A stretch of 64,000 bases of DNA from Enterococcus ureilyticus. GTDB taxonomy: Bacteria > Bacillota > Bacilli > Lactobacillales > Enterococcaceae. Position numbers and translations under genes: made by a program. Numbering within the stretch: the stretch's first letter is position 1; each line of letters starts with the position of its first letter. Location of the stretch: assembly GCF_001730315.1 (NCBI RefSeq), contig NZ_MIKC01000012.1, positions 186,001 to 250,000 on the forward strand, in the 5' to 3' direction. This document shows, in pieces, positions 18,766 to 25,721 of this stretch. The notes beneath the pieces are model-generated. The model ran no database searches and was not told the origin of the DNA. It was given only the letters and a program-made list of their open reading frames with translations.

Positions 18766-19920
18766 ATGTTAAAGCAATTTAAAATGGCTACTAAAATTGT
18801 GACAGGTGTTGATGCGTTGGCAACAGTACAAACTCTTGCTCTTAAACGAGTATTGATTATTTGTGATCCATTTATGGAAGAAAATGGTACGGTTAATCAG
18901 ATCGAACAGTTACTACAAGAGAAGAATATTTGTTGTAGTGTTTTCTCAGAGATTGTACCTGACCCAACAATTGAGGTTGTCACTAAAGGCTTGCTGGCAG
19001 CGATTCAATTACAACCGGATGGCTTAATTGCGATAGGTGGCGGTTCAGCGATGGATGCGGCTAAGGTGATTCGTCATATCTATACCAGCGCAGAGAAAAA
19101 GGCAACGGTTCGGCTGATTTGTATTCCAACAACAAGCGGAACAGGTAGCGAAGTAACCTCTTTTGCAGTTATCTCAGATCCTAAAAATGATAGCAAATAT
19201 GCACTTGTAGCAGATCAAATGATTCCTGATTTGGCAATCTTAGATCCAGAATTAACCATTAGCGTACCTAAAAATGTGACAGCTGATACAGGTATCGATG
19301 TGTTCACCCATTGTATAGAAGCTTTGGCATCAACAGCTGCAACCGATTTTACGGATGCAGCAAGCGAAAAAGCCATGAAGATCATTTGGAATGACTTAGT
19401 AGCTGTAGTCAATGATGGGGAAAATTTAATACTTCGAGAACGTGTTCATAATGCCTCTTGTTTAGCTGGTATCGCTTTTAGTGAAGCGTCATTAGGAATT
19501 TGTCACAGTTTAGCGCATGCGTTAGGCGGAAAGTTTCATATCGCTCATGGTCGAGCAAATGCCTTATTATTACCACATGTTATTCGTTACAATGCCGGTT
19601 TAGAATTAGAAAAAGAAATTCCTAGCTTAGCAGTTTATCAAAGAATTGCAGGTATCTTAGGATTTCAAGCAGGAACCCCGAAAGCAACCGTTCATGCAAT
19701 GATCAACGGCTTGAATCGTCAGTTGAAACAGTTAAATGTAGCCAATGTAATTACAGAATATGGCATTGATCGAGAAGAATATTTAGCGGCGATTCCAGAA
19801 ATGGCAACAAAAGCTATGGAAGATAAATGTACGATGACTAATCCAAGAAAACCGACCCATAAGGAATTAGAACAATTATATAAGAGGTTGCTAAGAGGTG
19901 GTTATGAATGCATTTTGTGA
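18766..19920 (+). CDS. cutO: Iron-type alcohol dehydrogenase of the BMC (PduQ/EutG/CutO type)
   Basis: 384 residues, group III (iron-containing) alcohol dehydrogenase. It has the NAD-binding GGGSAMDAAKVI (about 92-103), PTTSGTGSEVT, and the metal-binding CHSLAHALGG..H..HG with histidines near 247-264. It would reduce acetaldehyde to ethanol in the BMC lumen and regenerate NAD+ for the acetaldehyde dehydrogenase. RBS AAAGGAGG. It overlaps the next gene by 13 bases. Confidence 0.93.
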   Translation: MLKQFKMATKIVTGVDALATVQTLALKRVLIICDPFMEENGTVNQIEQLLQEKNICCSVFSEIVPDPTIEVVTKGLLAAIQLQPDGLIAIGGGSAMDAAKVIRHIYTSAEKKATVRLICIPTTSGTGSEVTSFAVISDPKNDSKYALVADQMIPDLAILDPELTISVPKNVTADTGIDVFTHCIEALASTAATDFTDAASEKAMKIIWNDLVAVVNDGENLILRERVHNASCLAGIAFSEASLGICHSLAHALGGKFHIAHGRANALLLPHVIRYNAGLELEKEIPSLAVYQRIAGILGFQAGTPKATVHAMINGLNRQLKQLNVANVITEYGIDREEYLAAIPEMATKAMEDKCTMTNPRKPTHKELEQLYKRLLRGGYECIL

Positions 19921-20471
19921 CAGAAAGTGAACTTAGAATGGATTTTCAAAAAGAACCATTTACACAATTTTACTTAAATAATCAGTTACGCCTAACACCT
20001 GGAGCGAAGCAATTTCTTTTAGATAAGAGAATTAAAATAATGTCTGAGGCAGAACTAAAAAAGAAAGATAACGCTACTGAACGTCAATTAAACTCATTGA
20101 CTGGCTATAAAGAAATTTTATCTTCAGAACTTTTTGAAGCCGCTCGTTTAGCGATAGATCAGCAGTTGAATGTGAGTCAAAAAATCATCGACATAGAAAA
20201 AACGCTGCTTCCGGCACTAGAAAAAGTAGTGTCAGATGAAGAAGCTAGTCTAGAAAAAACAGAAGAATTTCAATTGGATGCAGTTTATATTTTTAGTGAA
20301 CGAGGGTTGTTACTAATCAAACTAAAGAAAATTTATGGCATGATCCATTTGATCCAAGCTGAATATCCTCAATACAGCAAGATACTAATAGAAGCAAATC
20401 AAAAAATAAATGATCTAAAGAAACAATTAGTAGGAGAAACAAATGAAAAAACATTCAATGAAAACGTGTAA
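19908..20471 (+). CDS. EutT-like BMC accessory protein without cysteines
   Basis: 187 residues. The N-terminal 45 residues (FVTESELR ... RLTPGAKQFLLDKRIKI) resemble the start of EutT/EutQ-type BMC proteins. The remaining helical part contains ER-x-x and long helices compatible with an EutT-like cobalamin adenosyltransferase fold, but there is no Cys anywhere, so EutT's metal-binding Cys motif is absent. CutC does not need B12, so a retained but non-catalytic adaptor is plausible. It overlaps both the alcohol dehydrogenase and the EutJ gene. Confidence 0.5.
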   Translation: MHFVTESELRMDFQKEPFTQFYLNNQLRLTPGAKQFLLDKRIKIMSEAELKKKDNATERQLNSLTGYKEILSSELFEAARLAIDQQLNVSQKIIDIEKTLLPALEKVVSDEEASLEKTEEFQLDAVYIFSERGLLLIKLKKIYGMIHLIQAEYPQYSKILIEANQKINDLKKQLVGETNEKTFNENV

Positions 20472-21282
20472 TCAATTTGTTGCAGCGTTTGAAGAAGTCA
20501 TAAAAAAGCCGAAAAAAAAACGGTCAAAAACTTACTATACGGGAATCGATCTAGGAACTGCTTGTGTTGTACTTGCTGTGTTAGATGAAAATCATGTGCC
20601 TGTAGCAGGAGCTTATCGATACGCAGATGTGGTCCGAGATGGGATGGTCATTGATTATATTGGTGCAGTTGAACTTGTTCGAGAACTTAAAGAGGAAATA
20701 GAACAAACATTGAAGACAGAATTAGTGTATGCTGCTGCTTCATTACCGCCTGGTACAGATGAGTTGGATGGCGGGGTCATTAAAAACGTTGTTCAAAGCG
20801 CTGGATTTGAATTAACAAACTTATTGGATGAACCAACAGCAGCTAATCAATTATTAGAAATAACTGATGGTGCAGTCGTTGATATTGGTGGAGGGACAAC
20901 AGGTATTTCTATTGTAGAAAATGGGCAAGTCGTTAAAGTAGCGGATGAAGCAACAGGTGGTACACATTTATCCTTAGTAATTGCTGGAGCATATAAGCTT
21001 ACTTTTGAAGCAGCTGAAAAGTATAAACGAAATGGGAAAAATCATGATGAATTATTGACTAGCTTAAAGCCGGTAATTGAGAAGATCTCTTCAATTATTA
21101 TTCAGCAAACGCAAGGATACAAAGTAGAAGGAATCTATTTGGTTGGCGGTACAGCCTGTCTTAAGAATATAGAGACGATTATTGAAAAGACAACAGGAAT
21201 CCCAACATATAAACCAATGAATCCAATGTTTGTGACGCCGCTTGGGATTGCTATGAGTTGTACCAATCAAGTTTTAACATAG
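20443..21282 (+). CDS. eutJ: EutJ-like Hsp70/actin-fold chaperone
   Basis: 279 residues. It has the actin/Hsp70 ATPase motifs GIDLGTACVVLAVLD (phosphate 1, near residue 28), DIGGGTTGISIV (phosphate 2), DEPTAANQ and LVGGTACLKNIE (adenosine). There is no substrate-binding domain, which matches EutJ. It probably helps assembly or folding of BMC cargo or shell proteins. RBS TAGGAG before ATG 20443; overlaps the previous gene by 29 bases. Confidence 0.9.
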   Translation: MKKHSMKTCNQFVAAFEEVIKKPKKKRSKTYYTGIDLGTACVVLAVLDENHVPVAGAYRYADVVRDGMVIDYIGAVELVRELKEEIEQTLKTELVYAAASLPPGTDELDGGVIKNVVQSAGFELTNLLDEPTAANQLLEITDGAVVDIGGGTTGISIVENGQVVKVADEATGGTHLSLVIAGAYKLTFEAAEKYKRNGKNHDELLTSLKPVIEKISSIIIQQTQGYKVEGIYLVGGTACLKNIETIIEKTTGIPTYKPMNPMFVTPLGIAMSCTNQVLT

Positions 21283-21314
21283 CTAGCTACACAAATCAAT
21301 CCTTATGAAAATAG

Positions 21315-21385
21315 ACAAATCGTCAGTGAAACAAAGAACGTTTCAATGCCAATTTCCTAATTTTCTACAGGATTAAGCGATTTGT
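21315..21385 (+). promoter_or_regulatory. Structured intercistronic element
   Basis: In the only sizeable gap of the operon (131 bases), an 8-bp outer stem (ACAAATCG 21315-21322 with CGATTTGT 21378-21385) encloses a perfect TGAAAC/GTTTCA hairpin (21327-21345). A T-rich stretch follows. It may be an internal attenuator, a processing site or an mRNA stabiliser. No promoter is evident. Confidence 0.4.
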
Positions 21386-21413
21386 TTTGCTTTTAAAATA
21401 AGGAGGAATCTAA

Positions 21414-21707
21414 ATGGATTGTCGCATTATTAAGTCGCCAAGTGAAGGAACATTAGCTATTTTAAATCGTCGCAAGGGCTCAAAAGATAATTTAGGCGTT
21501 CCTGATGCTGTAGGACTAGTTCAAGGGAAGTTGATTGAAATGGTTTGTGCTGCAGATATTGCCGAAAAAGCAGTGGGTGTTACAGTTGAGGATATTCGAG
21601 GGAGTTGCCCTCAAAATATGATTTTGTTGGCTATTTTTGGGGATACAGCTTCGGTTATTGCAGCAATGGAAGAGATTAAAAAGAAAGAAAATAATCGCTT
21701 ATGGTAA
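21414..21707 (+). CDS. Divergent BMC-domain shell protein, GrpU-like
   Basis: 97 residues. An N-terminal extension (MDCRIIKSPSEGTLAILNRR) precedes a divergent BMC domain (DAVGLVQGKLIEMVCAADIAEKAV ... LLAIFGDTASVIAAMEEIKK). Where BMC-H proteins carry the Gly-rich pore loop, this one has RGSCPQN with Cys65. GrpU, from glycyl radical propanediol BMCs, is known to bind an Fe-S cluster at its pore through Cys, so a similar site is possible here. RBS AAGGAGG. It overlaps the next gene by 7 bases. Confidence 0.7.
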   Translation: MDCRIIKSPSEGTLAILNRRKGSKDNLGVPDAVGLVQGKLIEMVCAADIAEKAVGVTVEDIRGSCPQNMILLAIFGDTASVIAAMEEIKKKENNRLW

Positions 21708-21964
21708 TTGCAAAATTGATGGACACAATTTGGGCAACTCGAAAATCAGAAAAATTAAATGGATTAAAACTAATGCTTGCAGAAGTCACTGGTGGCTCTA
21801 GAGAAGGGGAGCGAATGATTGTCTGTGATGTGATTGGTGCGGGTATCGGTGACCGAGTAATCATTGCTACAGGATCAGCAGCCAGACGCATGTTAGAAGA
21901 TGATTCTATCCCCGTAGACGCAGCAGTTATTGGAATCATTGATGAAAGTTGTGAATCTGTTTAA
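21701..21964 (+). CDS. eutN: BMC-P pentameric vertex protein (EutN/CcmL type)
   Basis: 87 residues with the EutN/CcmL pattern: IAKLMDTIWATRKSEKLNGLKLMLAEV, GAGIGDRVIIATGSAARR, PVDAAVIGIIDE. Pentamers of this protein cap the vertices of the shell. It is the only BMC-P gene in the window. The start overlaps the preceding gene. Confidence 0.94.
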   Translation: MVIAKLMDTIWATRKSEKLNGLKLMLAEVTGGSREGERMIVCDVIGAGIGDRVIIATGSAARRMLEDDSIPVDAAVIGIIDESCESV

Positions 21965-21979
21965 AGAAAGTGTGACAAA

Positions 21980-22588
21980 ATGAAAAAATTGATATGTGCA
22001 AAAGATATTGAAAAACTTCACAGCAAAAAAGAACAAGTTATTTGTATAGACAAAGAGACCATAATCACACCTTCAGCTAAAGATTTAGCAGAAGATTATC
22101 AGATGAGCTTTAAAATGGGTGTGTCTGAAAATAAAAATCTCTTAGCAAACACACAAGAAGTCTCAAAAGAGTATTTAGTGACGTTATTAAAAAAACTATT
22201 GAAGGAAGCCGGAATAACAGATTTTACTGAGTCGCCCTTTGAATACCAAGAACATAGTGGTGGTTTAAAAATTATTCGCGGTTCTACAGTTAAATTGTCG
22301 CCATTAAATAATGAGAATAACGGGCTACGTTATCAAGAAATTTTAACATCAGAAGAAAATAATTTCGAGCTTGGAATTTTAGAAATCGAAAATAGTCAGT
22401 TTTATCAAGAAGATAGGCTAGAGTCAGTAAACTACGTGGTAAATGGCGAACTTCATGTAACTATTGACGGCATAACGTATGATGCATATCAAGGCGACAT
22501 TGTTTTTGCTCCGAAACATTCCGCTATTTGCTGGTCGACAACAAGCAAAGTCACCATTCTATCTGGAAAATTTAAAAGTGAGGGGTAA
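21980..22588 (+). CDS. eutQ: EutQ-like cupin protein
   Basis: 202 residues. The N-terminus (LICAKDIEKL ... ITPSAKDLAEDYQM) is the EutQ-type leader; the C-terminal half is a cupin barrel (YVVNGELHVTIDGITYDAYQGDIVFAPKHS). In ethanolamine BMCs EutQ is linked to acetate kinase activity and to assembly. Since no acetate kinase gene is seen in this operon, EutQ could supply that step. That is inference. Confidence 0.85.
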   Translation: MKKLICAKDIEKLHSKKEQVICIDKETIITPSAKDLAEDYQMSFKMGVSENKNLLANTQEVSKEYLVTLLKKLLKEAGITDFTESPFEYQEHSGGLKIIRGSTVKLSPLNNENNGLRYQEILTSEENNFELGILEIENSQFYQEDRLESVNYVVNGELHVTIDGITYDAYQGDIVFAPKHSAICWSTTSKVTILSGKFKSEG

Positions 22589-22591
22589 CAT

Positions 22592-22972
22592 ATGAAGCAA
22601 GCGATTGGCATGATTGAAACCAAAGGACTAATAGCCTTGATTGAAGCAACAGATACAATGCTAAAAGCTTCTGAAGTTCGTTGTTTAGGTAAAAAACAGG
22701 TTGGTGGCGGTTTAAATACGGTTTTGATTTCTGGTGATGTGGCAGCTGTGGAAACAGCTGTACAAGCAGGCAGTGCAAGCGTACAACGTTTGGGTGAAGA
22801 TCTTTTAACGGCTTCCCATGTCATTGCCCGACCACATATAGAAGCGACAACTTTTGTAGACGAAATTCAAAAGGTAGCAGAGTCAAAACCAAATGAACGA
22901 GAAGAAGTTGTAATAGAAACAAGTGATCAAATAGAAAACACCGAAATTGTTGAAACAGATCAAAAAAAATAG
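22592..22972 (+). CDS. BMC-H shell protein 4, with a possible frameshifted C-terminal extension
   Basis: 126 residues to TAG 22970-22972. Canonical BMC domain ([21 protein letters not shown], pore VGGGLNTVLISGD, C-term RPHIEATTF) plus an acidic linker of about 35 residues ending in DQKK. The last codons are CAA AAA AAA TAG, an A8 run. A -1 shift there opens 51 more codons to TAG 23122-23124 that encode a basic helical domain (KVTELRKLAKE...TNKEKLVKAL). That would give a 177-residue shell protein. RBS GAGGGG. Confidence 0.9.
   Translation: MKQAIGMIETKGLIALIEATDTMLKASEVRCLGKKQVGGGLNTVLISGDVAAVETAVQAGSASVQRLGEDLLTASHVIARPHIEATTFVDEIQKVAESKPNEREEVVIETSDQIENTEIVETDQKK
22962..22969 (+). promoter_or_regulatory. 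A8 slippery tract at the end of the shell protein 4 gene
   Basis: Eight A residues read as CAA AAA AAA directly before the zero-frame TAG. The tract fits both ribosomal -1 slippage (A AAA AAA) and RNA polymerase slippage. The -1 frame stays open for 51 codons. Confidence 0.5.
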
Positions 22973-22992
22973 TCCGTTACAAACTCCAACAA

Positions 22993-23124
22993 ATGAAAGT
23001 AACAGAGTTGAGAAAGTTAGCGAAAGAGCAACCTAATTTTAGTATCCCACAAAAAAATTTTCACCGTACAAATAAGGAAAAATTAGTAAAAGCGCTAAGT
23101 GACATTTTAATAATAGACGAATAG
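22993..23124 (+). other. SAP/Rho-N-like tail reading frame (probably part of shell protein 4)
   Basis: 43 codons from ATG 22993, but no Shine-Dalgarno sequence precedes it, which argues against separate translation. The peptide (MKVTELRKLAKEQPNF ... TNKEKLVKALSDIL) resembles small helix-extended-helix tails that I recall at the C-termini of some BMC-H proteins. Expression most likely requires the slip at 22962-22969, or the frame is a remnant after a one-base indel. Confidence 0.55.
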
Positions 23125-23134
23125 AGGAATACAA

Positions 23135-24655
23135 ATGGAAATGTTTGATAAAGATCTATGTTCTGTTCAAGAAGCACGTGATTTGACACGTAAAGGAAAA
23201 GCAGCGGCAAATCAAATTGCAACTTTTTCAGAAGAACAAATTGATCAAATTTTACAAAACATGAAGAATGCAGCAAGTAAATATGCTATTGGTTTAGCTG
23301 AAAGGGCAGTAGAAGAGACTGGTTTCGGCAAAGTAATGGATAAAACCTATAAAAATCATGCGGCATCTCAATTACTATATGAAGAGATCAAACATGAGAA
23401 AACTATCGGAATCATTGCAGAAAATACTGAAAAAGGTACATTTGATGTAGCAGAACCAGTAGGGCTTGTTCTCGGTATCATCCCGTCAACTAATCCAACC
23501 TCTACAGTTATTTTTAAAGCAATGATTGCGTTGAAATCAAGAAATGCAATTGTATTTTCGCCACATCCAACGGCAGTCAACTGTACCAAAAAAGCAGCAG
23601 ATCTATTGAACCGTGCTGCTGTAGCGGCTGGAGCGCCAGAAGGGATTATCAGTTGCTTAGCTGTTCCAACGATGGCAGGAACAAATGAATTATTACTTGC
23701 AAAAGAAGTGAGTCTAATCATCGCAACAGGTGGTCCTGGAATGGTGAAAGCCGCTTATAGTTCGGGAAAACCAGCATTGGGTGTTGGCGCTGGTAATTCT
23801 CCCGCTTATATTGAGCGGACGGCCGATGTAAAAAGTGCTGTAGCAAAAATCATAGCGTCAAAAACGTTTGACAATGGAACAATTTGTGCATCAGAACAAT
23901 CAATCATCTGCGAAGAAATCAATAAAGAAGCTGTTATGCAAGAATTAAAAGCACAAGGTGGCTACTTTATGTCAGAAGTAGAAACCGAAAAAGTATGTAA
24001 ATTACTTTTTAAAAATGGTTATGCCATGAATGCTAAATTTGTTGGTCGTAGTGCGAACGTGATTGCACAAGCAGCAGGAATCACTGTTCCAGTAGGAACC
24101 AAAGTATTGATTGGTCCCCAAGGTGGCGTTGGTGAAGGCTATCCTTTATCATTTGAAAAACTAACGACTGTTTTAGCTTTTTATGTTGTAAATGACTGGG
24201 AAGAAGCATGTGATTTAAGTATTGAATTGTTACAAAATGGCATTGGACATACGATGAGCTTGCACACTAACAATCGTGATATCGTGTTGAAATTTGCAGC
24301 TAAGCCTGCGTCACGAATTTTAGTAAATACAGGTGGAAGCCAAGGAGGAACCGGGATCAGTACAGGATTACCAATTTCATTTACCTTAGGCTGCGGCACT
24401 TTTGGCGGCAGTTCGGTTTCAGAAAATGTTGGACCAAAACATTTACTAAACATCAAAAAAGTTGCGTATGGGTTAAAGGATGTCACGAGTTTAATAGAGG
24501 ATGATCCAACCTTTACTTATGAAAAAACAGAAGTACAAGAAATGGCTGAAGTCAAAAAAGCAATCTCAACGCCTATCGATACGAATAAAACGAACGAAGC
24601 AGATATAGAAACATTGGCAAATGTCGTCCGCCAAGTTTTAGCTAACATGAACTAA
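23135..24655 (+). CDS. cutF: CoA-acylating acetaldehyde dehydrogenase (EutE/CutF type)
   Basis: 506 residues, full-length ALDH superfamily member with catalytic Cys251 in NGTICASEQ, EPVGLVLGIIPSTNPTSTVIFK in the cofactor region and ATGGPGMVKAAYSSGKPALGVGAGN. It converts acetaldehyde, NAD+ and CoA to acetyl-CoA in the BMC lumen. The C-terminus after a flexible linker is an amphipathic helix (DIETLANVVRQVLANMN), a likely encapsulation peptide. Compare the inactive-looking paralogue at 13002. Confidence 0.94.
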   Translation: MEMFDKDLCSVQEARDLTRKGKAAANQIATFSEEQIDQILQNMKNAASKYAIGLAERAVEETGFGKVMDKTYKNHAASQLLYEEIKHEKTIGIIAENTEKGTFDVAEPVGLVLGIIPSTNPTSTVIFKAMIALKSRNAIVFSPHPTAVNCTKKAADLLNRAAVAAGAPEGIISCLAVPTMAGTNELLLAKEVSLIIATGGPGMVKAAYSSGKPALGVGAGNSPAYIERTADVKSAVAKIIASKTFDNGTICASEQSIICEEINKEAVMQELKAQGGYFMSEVETEKVCKLLFKNGYAMNAKFVGRSANVIAQAAGITVPVGTKVLIGPQGGVGEGYPLSFEKLTTVLAFYVVNDWEEACDLSIELLQNGIGHTMSLHTNNRDIVLKFAAKPASRILVNTGGSQGGTGISTGLPISFTLGCGTFGGSSVSENVGPKHLLNIKKVAYGLKDVTSLIEDDPTFTYEKTEVQEMAEVKKAISTPIDTNKTNEADIETLANVVRQVLANMN

Positions 24656-24676
24656 TTGAAAAAAGGAGTGATAAAG

Positions 24677-25339
24677 TTGGACAATTATGAAGAGCTACTT
24701 GGTAAATTGATGGAAAAATTGGCTGAACCAAACCAAACACAACCACCAATATTATCAAGCGCTCAAAAGATTCCAGTAGGAATTTCAAATCGGCATATCC
24801 ACTTATCCCAAATAGATGTAGAAAAATTATTTGGTTATGGCTATCAATTAACGAAATTAAAGGATCTTTCTCAGCCAGGACAATTTGCTTGTAAAGAAAC
24901 CGTAATGGTTTGTGGGCCAAGAGGGGCGATTGAAAAGGTTCGCATTTTAGGGCCAGTAAGAAAAAAAACACAAGTTGAAATTTTACAAAGCGATTCGTTT
25001 AAATTAGGAGTGAAAGCCCCGTTGCGTTTATCCGGAGATTTAGCTGGATCAGGTAATGTCACACTTATTGGTCCTAAAGGATCGGCAGAAATTGTTGAAG
25101 GTACGATTGTTGCAAAACGTCATATTCACATGCTGCCACATGAAGCTACTCAATTTGGTGTTCGTGATGGTGAATCCGTAACAATCGAGTTTTCAGGAGA
25201 ACGAGGCGGGACCTTAGCAAATGTCATTATCCGCGCAGTTGAGAACTCTGGCTTAGAGTGCCACATTGATACGGAAGAAGCCAATGCACTAGGAATAACG
25301 CCAAATACTGAAATTGTGATCAAAAAAAATAACATATAG
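24677..25339 (+). CDS. pduL: PduL-type phosphate acyltransferase
   Basis: The start is TTG 24677 (AAAGGAG 8-9 bases upstream); the frame opens earlier at 24656 but without RBS. 220 residues. The N-terminal amphipathic helix (MDNYEELLGKLMEKLAEP) is the known type of PduL encapsulation peptide. Zinc-binding and catalytic histidines occur in VGISNRHIHLS and AKRHIHMLPHEA. It makes acetyl phosphate from acetyl-CoA and recycles CoA inside the compartment. Confidence 0.93.
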   Translation: MDNYEELLGKLMEKLAEPNQTQPPILSSAQKIPVGISNRHIHLSQIDVEKLFGYGYQLTKLKDLSQPGQFACKETVMVCGPRGAIEKVRILGPVRKKTQVEILQSDSFKLGVKAPLRLSGDLAGSGNVTLIGPKGSAEIVEGTIVAKRHIHMLPHEATQFGVRDGESVTIEFSGERGGTLANVIIRAVENSGLECHIDTEEANALGITPNTEIVIKKNNI

Positions 25340-25359
25340 AATCTTAGGAGGAAATTATA

Positions 25360-25641
25360 ATGAAATCAGATGCACTAGGAATGATCGAGACAAAAGGATT
25401 AATTGGTTCAATTGAGGCGGCAGATGCAATGGTCAAAGCAGCTAACGTATCATTAGTAGGAAAAGAATTAGTTGGAGGTGGCATTGTGACCGTGATGGTA
25501 CGTGGCGATGTCGGTGCTGTCAAAGCTGCCACAGATGCAGGTGCAGCAGCAGCCCAACGTGTTGGTGAACTATTATCAGTCCACGTAATTCCTCGTCCAC
25601 ACTCAGAAGTTGAAAATATCTTGCCTATTACGCAAGCGTAA
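25360..25641 (+). CDS. BMC-H hexameric shell protein 5 (last gene of operon)
   Basis: 93 residues, canonical BMC-H with [13 protein letters not shown] pore. It is almost the same protein as shell protein 1 (about six substitutions over 89 residues and a different last few residues), while the DNA has many synonymous differences, so the duplication is not recent and both copies are under selection. RBS AGGAGG. A terminator follows. Confidence 0.95.
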   Translation: MKSDALGMIETKGLIGSIEAADAMVKAANVSLVGKELVGGGIVTVMVRGDVGAVKAATDAGAAAAQRVGELLSVHVIPRPHSEVENILPITQA

Positions 25642-25659
25642 CAAATAAAATTCTGAAAA

Positions 25660-25700
25660 AGGCGAAACACAGCAAAAATTTATGTGTTTCGTCTTTTTTA
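25660..25700 (+). terminator. Terminator of the choline BMC operon
   Basis: A stem of 10-11 bp (GCGAAACACA with TGTGTTTCGT) and an 11-base loop are followed by T6. Confidence 0.9.
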
Positions 25701-25721
25701 TTCAATAAAAGGAGACATTAC

